NCBI RefSeq assembly: GCF_031157255.1
Contig: NZ_JAVIFX010000011.1
Span: 124,001-188,000, forward strand
Reading direction: 5' to 3'
From: Bradyrhizobium sp. LHD-71
GTDB lineage: Bacteria > Pseudomonadota > Alphaproteobacteria > Rhizobiales > Xanthobacteraceae
Length of the DNA stretch: 64,000 bases
Under the pieces are notes generated by a model, which had not been told where the DNA came from, made no database searches, and saw only the letters and a list, made by a program, of their open reading frames with translations. This document shows, one piece after another, positions 54,401 through 62,306 of this stretch; the stretch's first letter is position 1; every line of letters begins with the position of its first letter. The position numbers and the translations under genes are program-made.

Positions 54401-54968
54401 ACAGTCCGGCCACATCAAGGAGGTCGGTTTCGAGCTCTACCAGTCAATGCTCGAGGAGGCGATCACCAACCTCAAGGCGGGCCTGACGACGCCGGTTGCC
54501 GACCGCTGGTCGCCGCAGATCACGCTCGGCATGCCGGTGCTGATCCCCGAGGATTATGTCGCTGATCTCTCGGTGCGGCTGTCACTGTACAGGCGGCTCG
54601 GCGACCTCGACAATGAGGAGGATATCGAGAACTTCGGTGCAGAATTGCACGACCGGTTCGGCACCTTGCCCGACGAGGTGCGGTATCTCTTCAAGGTGGC
54701 CGCGATCAAGAACTACTGCCGGAGAGCCAATGTCGAGAAAGTCGACGCCGGCCCGAAGGGCGTGGTGTTGACCTTCCGTGACAACAGCTTCGCCTTTCCT
54801 GATCGCCTCGTCAGCTTCATTCGCGAGCAGGGCCCTGCAGCTCGCGTCAGGCCTGACATGAAGGTCGTGTTCTTCGAGGACTGGAGCGACGCCGACGGGC
54901 GCGTGAAGGGCACGACGGATATTCTGCGACAGCTCGCCAACCTCGCGGAGAACCGGAAGGCGGCGTAG
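51444..54968 (+). CDS. mfd: Transcription-repair coupling factor Mfd
   Basis: An 1,174-residue ATPase that releases stalled RNA polymerase and recruits UvrA. It has the UvrB-like N-terminus (residues about 1-350), the RNA polymerase-interacting domain (VDHGIGRFIGLQ, residues about 510-530), the helicase motor with Walker A GDVGFGKTEVALRAAFAA and DEEQ box VDEEQHFGV, and the TRCF C-terminal domain (about 1010-1120). Length is normal. It overlaps sdhE by 4 bp and is followed by a palindromic repeat. Confidence 0.97.
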   Translation: MSGPRQVKSPADLLRSGHALTVSNVADGAEGLILADLARAIAARRKGEPVSLAVVCRDGPRMAELVRALEFFAPELELLQFPAWDCQPYDRVSPHGGILAQRLTTLARLSRLKGSEKPLMVLTTVNAITQRVPTRQTMAAQALSIAPGHVIGMDGVVGWLEHNGYQRASTVRESGEYAIRGGILDLFPAGLDQPVRLDFFGDTLESIRTFDAESQRTLLDMRALDLMPVSEFQLVTETIRRFRMGYVAAFGAPERDDPLYEAVSEGRRHPGMEHWLPLFHERMETLFDYLGEAPIAVEYQSEDVARERFKQIEDYYEARREAMSQPGGGAPYKPLPPDKLYLTEKEWSKRLGEAALARLTPFAVPEGDTGAIDAGARQGRNFAPERSDTSVNVFEAVVAHIQALQAQRKKVTVALWGEGSRERMAHVLKDHKLHNTVNVNAWRTVLATPRNEVTLAVVGMEAGFETDDVAIITEQDILGDRLVRPRRAGRKVENFISEVTSLSTGDLVVHVDHGIGRFIGLQTLDVAGAPHDCLELHYANETKLFLPVENIELLSRFGSEQAGVELDRLGGSGWQARKAKLKKRIQEIAGDLIKVAAERMLHEAPKLPVPAGTYDEFCARFPYEETEDQLTAIDATLHDLELGRPMDRLVCGDVGFGKTEVALRAAFAAALDGKQVAVVVPTTLLARQHTKTFGERFKGFPVNVAQASRLVAAKELTQVKKGLADGTIDIVVGTHALLGKSIQFRDLGLLIVDEEQHFGVSHKERLKKLRSEVHVLTLSATPIPRTLQLALTGVRELSIIASPPVDRLAVRTFVAPFDTLMVREALLRERYRGGQAFYVCPRIDDLAEAKDFLDKHVPEMKVAVAHGQMPPAAIEDIVSAFYDGKYDILLSTTIVESGLDIPNANTLIVHRADMFGLAQLYQLRGRVGRSKLRAYALFTLPAQRKITPQAERRLKVLQSLENLGAGFQLASHDLDIRGSGNLLGEEQSGHIKEVGFELYQSMLEEAITNLKAGLTTPVADRWSPQITLGMPVLIPEDYVADLSVRLSLYRRLGDLDNEEDIENFGAELHDRFGTLPDEVRYLFKVAAIKNYCRRANVEKVDAGPKGVVLTFRDNSFAFPDRLVSFIREQGPAARVRPDMKVVFFEDWSDADGRVKGTTDILRQLANLAENRKAA

Positions 54969-54975
54969 CTCGACT

Positions 54976-55062
54976 GTAGCCCGCATGAGCGTAAGCGATA
55001 TGCGGAAACGGCGATGCGGGCGGAGATGGCGACCCGCATGTCGCTGCGCTCATGCGGGCTAC
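54976..55062. repeat. Dispersed palindromic repeat after mfd
   Basis: GTAGCCCGCATGAGCG (54976-54991) is complemented exactly by CGCTCATGCGGGCTAC (55047-55062); the inner arms pair imperfectly (AAGCGATATGCGG against CCGCATGTCGCT), giving a stem of about 30 bp. It resembles the GTAGCCC...ATGAGCG repeats scattered in bradyrhizobial genomes and could end mfd transcripts. Confidence 0.7.
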
Positions 55063-55088
55063 GAGTTTTCTCATGGCGCTTGCACGAC

Positions 55089-55108
55089 AGATAAGCATAT
55101 GCTTATCT
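55089..55108. promoter_or_regulatory. 20 bp perfect palindrome, operator of the ArsR gene
   Basis: AGATAAGCATATGCTTATCT is self-complementary over all 20 bp and ends 6 nt before the ATG of the ArsR-family gene. ArsR repressors usually bind such palindromes at or near their own promoters, so this is the probable autoregulatory site. The spacing implies it overlaps the ribosome-binding site or promoter. Confidence 0.75.
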
Positions 55109-55114
55109 ATCGGC

Positions 55115-55429
55115 ATGATCGAGAATGACATCTTCAGAGCTCTGGCGGATCCAACCCGCCGCGCAATCTTCGAGAAGCTGGCAAGCGGTGCCATGAACGC
55201 CAGTGCTTTGCGGGAAGGTATGCAAATCAGCCAACCGGCCGTGTCGCAGCATCTTTCGGTCCTGCGCGGCGCGAGGCTGATACGTGAGGAACGGCAGGGC
55301 CGTTTCGTCAACTACGAGGTCGATCCGGAGGGCGTGGCACTGATCGCTGGTTGGTTGACGAAGTATCGTGCCTACTGGCCGGCACGGATCGACGCGTTGA
55401 AGGCTTTGCTGAAGGACATGGACCAATGA
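55115..55429 (+). CDS. ArsR family transcriptional regulator
   Basis: A 104-residue winged-helix protein: FRALADPTRRAIFEKL, ALREGMQISQPAVSQHLSVL (recognition helix), then REERQGRFVNYEV as the wing. There are no metal-binding cysteines in the ArsR helix, so it is of the non-metal type that sits next to SRPBCC proteins. The ATG at 55115 is preferred to the longer in-frame start at 55052, which would run through the palindromic operator. Its stop overlaps the following gene (ATGA). Confidence 0.88.
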   Translation: MIENDIFRALADPTRRAIFEKLASGAMNASALREGMQISQPAVSQHLSVLRGARLIREERQGRFVNYEVDPEGVALIAGWLTKYRAYWPARIDALKALLKDMDQ

Positions 55430-55776
55430 ACGAGATAAAAGCCGACGCAAAGACGCAGGATCTGGTGCTCGAGTATGAACTCGACGCGCCGCCTGAAAAG
55501 GTTTGGCGAGCGATCAGCATTCCCGCATTTCGCGACAAATGGCTGCCGACGGAAGCATTGGCGAGCGCCGAGCCCGTCGCTTTGGCGCCAGGCGAGGAAA
55601 TTCGTTACAGCATTCGAGAGGACGAGCCGCCCTTCCTCGAAAGCGTGGTGACGTTTCAAGTGAAGCCCAACGCCGAAGGCGGCACCCATCTTAGAATTAT
55701 CCATAGGTTGATGGGCGCGCGACGGGTCCCGCAGGCTGCAAACAGCAACTGGCCGTGCCTCATGCGCGCCGCCTGA
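55426..55776 (+). CDS. SRPBCC/AHSA1-type domain protein
   Basis: A 116-residue START-like protein ([29 protein letters not shown] at the N-terminus). It may bind a small hydrophobic ligand. The ArsR gene upstream is translationally coupled (ATGA). ArsR-SRPBCC gene pairs are a common bacterial module of unknown physiological role. Length is slightly shorter than the usual 140-150, so the last strand or helix may be missing (C-terminus ends CLMRAA). Confidence 0.82.
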   Translation: MNEIKADAKTQDLVLEYELDAPPEKVWRAISIPAFRDKWLPTEALASAEPVALAPGEEIRYSIREDEPPFLESVVTFQVKPNAEGGTHLRIIHRLMGARRVPQAANSNWPCLMRAA

Positions 55777-55819
55777 CGCCTCGCCTCAACACCGAACATT
55801 TCGAAAGAGGAGTTCGCCC

Positions 55820-56425
55820 ATGCGCGAAGCGATGCAACTCGTCCCTATGGTCGTCGAACAATCCAGTCGGGGAGAACGGTCCTTCGACATCTATTCGCGG
55901 CTCTTACGCGAGCGGATCGTGTTCCTGAACGGGGAGGTCAATGACACGGTATCCGCGTTGGTCTGTGCTCAACTGCTGTTCCTGGAGGCCGAGAACCCGA
56001 AGAAGCCGATCAATCTCTACATCAACTCGCCCGGCGGTGTGGTTACAAGCGGCTTCGCCATGTATGACACCATGCGATACATCAAAGCGCCGGTGCATAC
56101 GCTCTGCATGGGAACGGCCCGCTCCATGGGATCATTTCTGCTGATGGCGGGCGAGGCGGGCCAGCGCGCGGCATTGCCCAATGCGAGCCTGCACGTTCAT
56201 CAACCGCTGGGCGGCTTCCAGGGGCAGGCGTCAGATGTCCTCATCCATGCCGAGGAGATGCGGCGGACCAAGCGTCATATGATCCGGCTCTATGCTGAAC
56301 ATTGCGGGCGCACCTATGCGGAGGTCGAGCGCACCCTGGATCGGGACCACTTCATGACGCCACAGGAAGCGCTGGAGTGGGGCCTGATCGACCGGATCCT
56401 CACGGAGAGAGACGTCGGCATCTAA
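55820..56425 (+). CDS. ClpP-family serine protease paralogue
   Basis: A 201-residue ClpP-like protein with the catalytic triad Ser102 ([11 protein letters not shown]), His127 ([13 protein letters not shown]) and Asp176 (LDRDHFM). The usual GQAASMGS is altered to GTARSMGS, putting an Arg next to the nucleophile. Other ClpP copies are normal in this order, and this gene is not beside tig, clpX or lon. GGAG precedes the ATG. It may be an accessory ClpP that partners with another copy; whether it is active alone is unknown. Confidence 0.85.
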   Translation: MREAMQLVPMVVEQSSRGERSFDIYSRLLRERIVFLNGEVNDTVSALVCAQLLFLEAENPKKPINLYINSPGGVVTSGFAMYDTMRYIKAPVHTLCMGTARSMGSFLLMAGEAGQRAALPNASLHVHQPLGGFQGQASDVLIHAEEMRRTKRHMIRLYAEHCGRTYAEVERTLDRDHFMTPQEALEWGLIDRILTERDVGI

Positions 56426-56467
56426 GATGGCAGCGCCAGGCAGATGCTCCAGCCGGCCCTGCGGCGT

Positions 56468-57709
56468 CTACGACGCCGCGCGCTGACTGATGCCGTGGAG
56501 CCGTTCCAGCACAGCTTCTGCCGAGTCGTTGGCTTTCAACGTTGCGAGGGTCACGTGCGCGTCCATGCGCGCTTTGCTGTCGGCGCTCAACATGGTGTGC
56601 TTCAGCACGCTGGCGAGGCGGCGGACGATGACATTCGCCATGCGCAGGTCGGTCTCGGCGAACGCAGCAATGATCGAGCCGTCGGGCTGAAGGGTCGCAA
56701 AATCCATCCGCCGCATCAGCCGGCCGAGAATGCGTGCGGCATCCAGGCTTGTGCGGGCGTCAGCCCGCTCGAACGAGAAGCGGGCGGCCGAGAACCCGCC
56801 ACCACGCTCGGCGATATCGGATACCGCCTTGGTAAAATCCTTCTCGAACGCTTCCAGGGTCAGGAGCCCGGTGCGCGGGTCAAGGACACCGCCGGCCTCG
56901 AGCGATTTCAGCGCACGGTTGAGGCGGGATTCGAACGCCTGCTGACGGATCAGGGGAGCCGCGTTGCCGACGATCTGTTGCGGCCCGCCGCGGACGACTT
57001 CCAGGTTGGCCAGCTCGTAGCTGGGTTTCACGCCGGCAACGCCGCCGGCAACGATGACCGGCAAATTCCGGAAGCGGGTATCTTCGGACAGCACCGTCAG
57101 GAACGCATCGACGATGCGTGGGCTGAATCCTTCGCCGACGATCACGCCGTCGATGTCGCGGATGTTGAGATGCTTCGCGCCTGCCTCGATGCTCAGCGCG
57201 CCGACGATCCCCATTTGCTCGCCAAGCGCGATTGAAAGCGCAGGGTATGATGCGCCGCGCCCAACAAGGAGCGCAGTCGCCTCCTGCAGCGGGTCGGTCT
57301 CGGGAAGGATTGAAGCGGCCTTGTCCGGCTCGTCCAGCCGGCGCAGGACCGTCGCGTGCAGCGTACGTACCCTCAGCGCTGCGTTGGCACGGGCCGGCAG
57401 GCGAGCAAACGTCGGATCGGATCCGTCGAACGGCAAGGCATTCGGTGGTGGTGTTGCGAGTTCGCCGATCACGATCAGCGGCACATAAGGTTGCGCGTGC
57501 GCGACGGATCTTGCGAGTTCGTTCAGATGATCAGTGCAACCATCTGAAACTTCGGCGACAATCAGGGCCGGCTGGAGTTCGGCAACAGCTGCCTGGACGT
57601 CCATCCACTGGGATTCGACAACAGGAAATGCTGCTGCGTCGGCGAGGGTGTCGGCAAATGCGGGGCGCCCGTCGCGCGCAACAACGATGATAGGGCCTTG
57701 CTGGGACAT
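56468..57709 (-). CDS. Response-regulator-like protein with degenerate GGDEF domain
   Basis: A 413-residue protein. The N-terminal part (about 1-120) has the alternation of a receiver domain (PIIVVARDGRPAF, ALIVAEVSD, PLIVIGE) but without a clear phosphoacceptor set. A second receiver-like segment is around residues 150-260. The C-terminal domain (LDPRTGLLTLEAFEKDF onward) aligns with the start of GGDEF domains but the GGDEF site reads IIAAFAETDL, so no cyclase activity is expected. The start at 57709 is chosen over a GTG at 57736. Function unknown. Confidence 0.72.
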   Translation of the reverse strand: MSQQGPIIVVARDGRPAFADTLADAAAFPVVESQWMDVQAAVAELQPALIVAEVSDGCTDHLNELARSVAHAQPYVPLIVIGELATPPPNALPFDGSDPTFARLPARANAALRVRTLHATVLRRLDEPDKAASILPETDPLQEATALLVGRGASYPALSIALGEQMGIVGALSIEAGAKHLNIRDIDGVIVGEGFSPRIVDAFLTVLSEDTRFRNLPVIVAGGVAGVKPSYELANLEVVRGGPQQIVGNAAPLIRQQAFESRLNRALKSLEAGGVLDPRTGLLTLEAFEKDFTKAVSDIAERGGGFSAARFSFERADARTSLDAARILGRLMRRMDFATLQPDGSIIAAFAETDLRMANVIVRRLASVLKHTMLSADSKARMDAHVTLATLKANDSAEAVLERLHGISQRAAS

Positions 57710-57801
57710 CGGCGGAGTTCGGGGAGTGATGCCCACCCAATCTAGCCGCGTAGGCTTAATAGGCCGTCAACGTGCGGCCAATGCCTACGCCGGCTTGCCG
57801 A

Positions 57802-59328
57802 TCAGGACGACGTCCGGTCGCGGAAGGCCTCGACCATCAACGGATTGAGGCCAAGTTGCGCCAACGCGGCGCGGGCGCGCGAGTTGTCGGTCGCGCGGCC
57901 CGCAAGGCGGTGGCCGCTGACACGATCGGGCAGCGCGGTCAGCATGCCGCCCTGCGGCAGGCGCTGCGCCCAGTCGTTCAGGTCGTTGGTGAGGAAGCGA
58001 TAGCCGCCTACGCTGACGACCCCGGAAGGTGGCGCCGTGATGCAGATTGCTCCGGTCGTGCGATCCAGCCGCGCGGCGTAGCCGGTGTCGACGTGATCGG
58101 GCATGGTACGCGGAGCGAGACCGTCGCGGGAGGATCGCGGCGGGGCGTAGGCTGCGACCGGGACCATGGCCCCGCGCAGCGCGAGCGTACCCTGCGGGGT
58201 GACGAATGCCTCGCCTGCTGCCGACGAACTCGGGCCTCGATGCAGAGCTGATGCCGGCAGAACGGCGGCCGCTGCGCCGTCGGTCTCGCGCGGCAGGGCG
58301 AACAGGCCGGCCTCACCGAACACGTGAAGGTCGCTGAAGCGTTGCGCCCCGGTCCAGACCGCGCTTGAGGCGATCTGTTCGGGCGTGCGCCACAGACCGA
58401 TCAGCTGCGTCAACGATGAGGCTTCGGCGAACGCGCCTGTCTCGCCGAGCCGCAGCGCCAGCGGCGCCGGCGCGACCAGGGTCTCGCAGCGCTCACGCGC
58501 CATTTGGGCAAGAAGCACGTCGGCATCGAACGGGTGATGAAACGTCAGCGAACCGCCGGACAACAGCCAAGTTACCGTCGATGCGCAGATGCCGGCGAAG
58601 CTCGACGGCATCACCGCTGACATCAGGCGCGCTCCAGGCTCGACGGCGGTTGCGAGAAAGACCGCAAGTCCGCCGGCGATGATCTGCATCTGTGTCCGCG
58701 GCACCGCGCGCAAGCCTTCCGGCGTCGTGTCGAAACTGATGAAGTTGGCCCGGCTTGGATCGCGCTCGGAAAGCGCGTGAACGGGATGCCGGCCGAAGGC
58801 GACCTCGTCGAGCGCCACCATGCCCTCCGGAACACCGGCGCCGAACATGCAGACATGGCGGATGGAGAAGGCTTCCGCAGCCGCATTCATGGCGATTTCC
58901 GCATGATCGACGCTATCGATCCACGTCGTGCCGACAATACAGCGTGCACCGATCCGGTTGAGCGCATCGGTCAGTTCCGCCTGGCGCCAGAGCTGCGGCA
59001 AGGGCGCCACCACCAGCCCGGCACGCGCCGCAGCCAGCAGCGTCAACGTAGCTTCGATCGTATTCGGCAACTGGACCGCGACAATAGATCCGACCGGAAG
59101 TCCGGCCTCGACGAAATGCGCGGCAATGTTGGAAACAACTTGGTCCGCCTGCGCGTAAGTCAGCCGGCGAGGCTCTTGGCCGGTCACGCGCACCTTGTCG
59201 AATGGATCGATAAGCGCTTCGGCGTGCGGTTTGCGTCCCACGCTACGGCGGAACAGGTCGTCGAGCGACGGCGCGTTCGCCAGCGGTTCAACTGTTCGGC
59301 CAAGGAAATGGCTATTGCCGTCTTGCAT
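57802..59328 (-). CDS. Acyl-CoA synthetase-like protein, probably inactive
   Basis: A 508-residue adenylate-forming-family protein with the N-terminal pattern of acyl-CoA ligases (RLTYAQADQVVSNIAAHFVEAGLPVGSIVAVQLPN and GLVVAPLPQLWRQAEL). The ATP-binding loop, normally near YTSGTTGxPK, reads FISFDTTPEGLRAVPRT and lacks the Ser/Thr/Gly-rich P-loop with its Lys. The later GYxxTGD-type region is DHVDTGYAARLD, and the catalytic Lys of the C-terminal part is not obvious. The gene overlaps the YejA-like gene upstream by 17 bp. It may bind acyl-AMP-like ligands rather than make them. Confidence 0.72.
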   Translation of the reverse strand: MQDGNSHFLGRTVEPLANAPSLDDLFRRSVGRKPHAEALIDPFDKVRVTGQEPRRLTYAQADQVVSNIAAHFVEAGLPVGSIVAVQLPNTIEATLTLLAAARAGLVVAPLPQLWRQAELTDALNRIGARCIVGTTWIDSVDHAEIAMNAAAEAFSIRHVCMFGAGVPEGMVALDEVAFGRHPVHALSERDPSRANFISFDTTPEGLRAVPRTQMQIIAGGLAVFLATAVEPGARLMSAVMPSSFAGICASTVTWLLSGGSLTFHHPFDADVLLAQMARERCETLVAPAPLALRLGETGAFAEASSLTQLIGLWRTPEQIASSAVWTGAQRFSDLHVFGEAGLFALPRETDGAAAAVLPASALHRGPSSSAAGEAFVTPQGTLALRGAMVPVAAYAPPRSSRDGLAPRTMPDHVDTGYAARLDRTTGAICITAPPSGVVSVGGYRFLTNDLNDWAQRLPQGGMLTALPDRVSGHRLAGRATDNSRARAALAQLGLNPLMVEAFRDRTSS

Positions 59329-61228
59329 CAGGTGCCTGCCACCAGGTTTCGGGGAGAATTCCGATCAATGAGGAGTGTTTCGGCCGCTCCACGCGCGTCC
59401 ATCGGCCAAGCCACTGGCTCGGGACATTGAACACCGGGATGGTATAGAAGCCCGACATCAGCACGCGGTCGAGCGCACGGACGGCCGCGATGAAACCGCT
59501 TTGGTCGCGCGTTTCCAGCATCGCGGCGATCATCGCGTCGACTGCAGGACTCTTGACGCCCATGTAGTTCCGCGTGCCCTGATTGTCGGCCGCCGAGCTG
59601 CCGAAATAGAAGGCCTGCTCGTTGCCGGGCGAGAGCGACTGATCCCAGCGGTTCTGGATCATGTCGAAGTCATAGGCGAGGCGGCGTTGATCGAATTGCA
59701 CCGCGTCGACGACGCGAACCGATGGCACAATTCCCGCTCGCTTCAGGTCGCGCGCATAGGCGAGCGCGATCCGCTCCTGATCGCGCGTTGTCGTCATGAT
59801 CTCGAAGGTGAATGGCTCGCCGGTCGTCTTCTTGCGCAGGACGTTGTTGGATACCTCGTATCCGGCCTGCGCGAGCAGCGTGAGAGCGCGCCGGAGCGCT
59901 CCGCGGTCGCGTCCGCTACGATCGCTGGAAGGCAGCCTGAAGGTACCTTCCATGATGTCGGCACGTACGTCGTCGGCGAACGGCTTGAGAAGCGCTCGCT
60001 CACGTTCATTCGCGGGCACACCGTAGGCCGACAGCTCGGATCCGGCAAAGTAACTGCCGGAACGCCGATACAGATCGAAGAAGTAGTTCCGGTTCATCCA
60101 CTCGAAGTCGAAAAGCAGCAACAGCGCCTCGCGTACGCGAATGTCAGCGAATTGCGGGCGGCGGGTGTTGAACACCAGGAAATCTGACGGTTGGGGCGAG
60201 CCGTTGGCAATCACTTCCTTCACGACCTGGCCCGACTGCATCGCCGGAAAGTCGTAGCCCGAGCTCCATCGCAGCGGTTCGGTCTCGATGCGAAAATCGT
60301 AGAGGCCGCGCTTGAACGCTTCGAAGGCGGCATTCGACTCGCGAAAGAACTCGAAGCGGATCTCGTCGAAATTCCAAAGGCCGCGATTGATCGCCAGATC
60401 GCGGCCCCAGTAATCGGGATTGCGCTGCATCACGACGCTGGAGCCGGGCCGTACCTCGCCGAAGCGGTACGGGCCTGACCCGATCAATGGCGTCATCGAG
60501 GTGTGCTCGAAGGTGGCCTCGTCCGTCGCATGTTTGGGCAGGATCGGCATCAGGCCCAGGATCAACGGCAATTCGCGATCGCTGGCGCCCGTAAGGTCGA
60601 AGCGCACGGTGCGCGCATCGAGAGCCTCGGCGCTCACGACCTTGGAATAGTAGAGGCGATGGTTCGGCCGGCCCTTGGTGCGCAACAGCTCTTGTGAGAA
60701 CAGCACGTCCTCCGCCGTCACCGGCTTACCGTCCGAGAAGGCCGCCTTCGGGTTGATCCGGAACGTCACGTAAGAGCGCGCGTCGTCCGTTTCGATGCTT
60801 TCGGCGAGCAACCCATAGAGCGTGAATGGTTCGTCGTGGCCGCGTGCCATCAGGCTTTCGATGACGTGGCCCCGGGTCTGCTGCAACGGCACACCCTTGA
60901 CGATCATGGGGTTCAGGCTGTCGAACGTTCCGAGCACGCCGACGACCAGATGGCCGCCTTTGGGGGCATCCGGATTGGTGTAGGGCATGTGTGTGAAGTC
61001 AGCGGGGAACGCCGGTTCCCCGTGCATCGCGATTGCGTGGCGGATCCGGTTGGCCGACGGCTGCGTTTGCGCTTGGGCGACGATGTCGAACAGGGTGAGC
61101 GCCAGTCCGCAGGCAAGGGCCAGTGGCCAAGCATTGCGCCACTTGCCGTTGCTCGACCAGCGCGTCCCCTCCGCCAATGGCGCGTGCCGATTTGCAGCGC
61201 AACGGGTGATGATTCGCTCTGTTCCCAT
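59312..61228 (-). CDS. YejA-like ABC transporter substrate-binding protein (family 5)
   Basis: A 638-residue periplasmic binding protein, extracellular solute-binding family 5. Typical segments are IRHAIAMHGEPAFPADFTHMPYTNPDAPKGG, YSKVVSAEALD, and NRNYFFDLYRRSGSYFAGSE; YejA proteins share the MHGEP.LP..F..FPYVNP pattern. A hydrophobic segment near residues 33-52 is the probable signal. Start choice between ATG 61228 and ATG 61243 is uncertain. In YejABEF systems the permease and ATPase genes follow, but here the next gene is a degenerate adenylate-forming enzyme, so it is an orphan binding protein. Confidence 0.88.
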   Translation of the reverse strand: MGTERIITRCAANRHAPLAEGTRWSSNGKWRNAWPLALACGLALTLFDIVAQAQTQPSANRIRHAIAMHGEPAFPADFTHMPYTNPDAPKGGHLVVGVLGTFDSLNPMIVKGVPLQQTRGHVIESLMARGHDEPFTLYGLLAESIETDDARSYVTFRINPKAAFSDGKPVTAEDVLFSQELLRTKGRPNHRLYYSKVVSAEALDARTVRFDLTGASDRELPLILGLMPILPKHATDEATFEHTSMTPLIGSGPYRFGEVRPGSSVVMQRNPDYWGRDLAINRGLWNFDEIRFEFFRESNAAFEAFKRGLYDFRIETEPLRWSSGYDFPAMQSGQVVKEVIANGSPQPSDFLVFNTRRPQFADIRVREALLLLFDFEWMNRNYFFDLYRRSGSYFAGSELSAYGVPANERERALLKPFADDVRADIMEGTFRLPSSDRSGRDRGALRRALTLLAQAGYEVSNNVLRKKTTGEPFTFEIMTTTRDQERIALAYARDLKRAGIVPSVRVVDAVQFDQRRLAYDFDMIQNRWDQSLSPGNEQAFYFGSSAADNQGTRNYMGVKSPAVDAMIAAMLETRDQSGFIAAVRALDRVLMSGFYTIPVFNVPSQWLGRWTRVERPKHSSLIGILPETWWQAPDARRQ

Positions 61229-61455
61229 GCATGAATCTACCATAGGCGGTGGTGATGCTGTGGCTCGCAACCTTTCTTGAAGCTTGTCGGCATTGATCTT
61301 TTTGGCGGGCCTTGTATTGAAGGCGGGCGTCAAGCAAGAGGTGGTCGGCCCGGTCACGCTGCCGCCCCATTTGGCGACGAGACAGCCGATCGAGGCCCCG
61401 TTTTCCGCGGTCAGATCGCGGTCGATAGATACGATCCAGGAAAGGGTTTTCCGCA

Positions 61456-62235
61456 ATGAATAGCCGTCTCTTGTCCGCGATGGCATTGCCGCGCGGGCGG
61501 GTTATCGCCGCCCTGGTTGCCGGTGCAGCTTTTGTAGCGCTGCCGGCGGGCGCGCAGCAGCCGCCGGCCCAGCAGCCTGCTCCGAAGGCGGCCCCGAAGG
61601 CTGCGCCCAAGGCGCCGCCGGCCGCGAAAAAAGATGCGACGCCACCTGCAGCCGCTCAACAGCAGCAACAACAGCCCCCCGCGCAGCAGCAGGATCAGGT
61701 TCAGCTGATCTACTCGCCCTGGACGAAGTTCTGCCTGAAGGGACAGGATGCCAACGCCAAGCAGGTCTGCTTCACCGGCAAGGACGGACGAATTGAGTCG
61801 GGCCAGCCGGTGGTCGCGGCCGTGATCATCGAGCCGGAAGGCGAGCCGAAGAAGGTTCTGCGCGTGACGCTGCCGCTCGGCATGCAGCTCGTGCACGGCA
61901 CGCGCGTGATCGTCGATTCCAACCAGCCGCAGCAGAGCCCTTACGTGATCTGCTTTGCGAACGGCTGCATGTCTGACTATGAGGCCACGCCTGAAGTGCT
62001 CGGCAACCTGAAGAAGGGCCAGAACCTGATCATTCAGGCGATCAATGCCAATGGCCAGCCGTTGACGCTGCCGCTGCCGCTTGCCGACTTCGGCAAGGCC
62101 TATGACGGTCCGCCGACGGACCCGAAGGTCTTTGAGGAGCAGCAGAAGAAGCTGCAGGAAGAGCTTCAGAAGCGAGCCGAAGAGGCGCGCAAGAAGCTTG
62201 AGGCGCAGCAGCCGGCTCCCGCGGCAAAGCAGTAA
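61456..62235 (+). CDS. Invasion-associated locus B family protein
   Basis: A 259-residue exported protein. The signal peptide is residues 1-33 (ends LPAGAQ), followed by a long Ala/Pro/Gln-rich linker (34-80). The IalB-like domain (81-215) carries the conserved cysteines in TKFCLKGQDANAKQVCFTG and YVICFANGCMSDYEA. The C-terminal 45 residues form a charged helix (QQKKLQEELQKRAEEARKKLEAQQ). IalB in Bartonella aids erythrocyte invasion; in free-living rhizobiales these are outer-membrane or periplasmic proteins of unclear function. The ATG at 61456 is preceded by AGGAAAGGG. A strong bidirectional terminator follows. Confidence 0.87.
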   Translation: MNSRLLSAMALPRGRVIAALVAGAAFVALPAGAQQPPAQQPAPKAAPKAAPKAPPAAKKDATPPAAAQQQQQQPPAQQQDQVQLIYSPWTKFCLKGQDANAKQVCFTGKDGRIESGQPVVAAVIIEPEGEPKKVLRVTLPLGMQLVHGTRVIVDSNQPQQSPYVICFANGCMSDYEATPEVLGNLKKGQNLIIQAINANGQPLTLPLPLADFGKAYDGPPTDPKVFEEQQKKLQEELQKRAEEARKKLEAQQPAPAAKQ

Positions 62236-62262
62236 CGCCGACCGGTAAACTACAGAGCAAAG

Positions 62263-62291
62263 AAAAGGCGCGCAGCAATGCGCGCCTTTTT
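62263..62291 (+). terminator. Bidirectional Rho-independent terminator
   Basis: GGCGCGC (62267-62273) pairs with GCGCGCC (62280-62286) over the AGCAAT loop, flanked by AAAA on the left and TTTTT on the right. The A and T runs allow termination of both the IalB-family transcript (plus) and the dehydrogenase transcript (minus), which converge here. Confidence 0.88.
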
Positions 62292-62306
62292 CGTCTTACA
62301 CTGATC

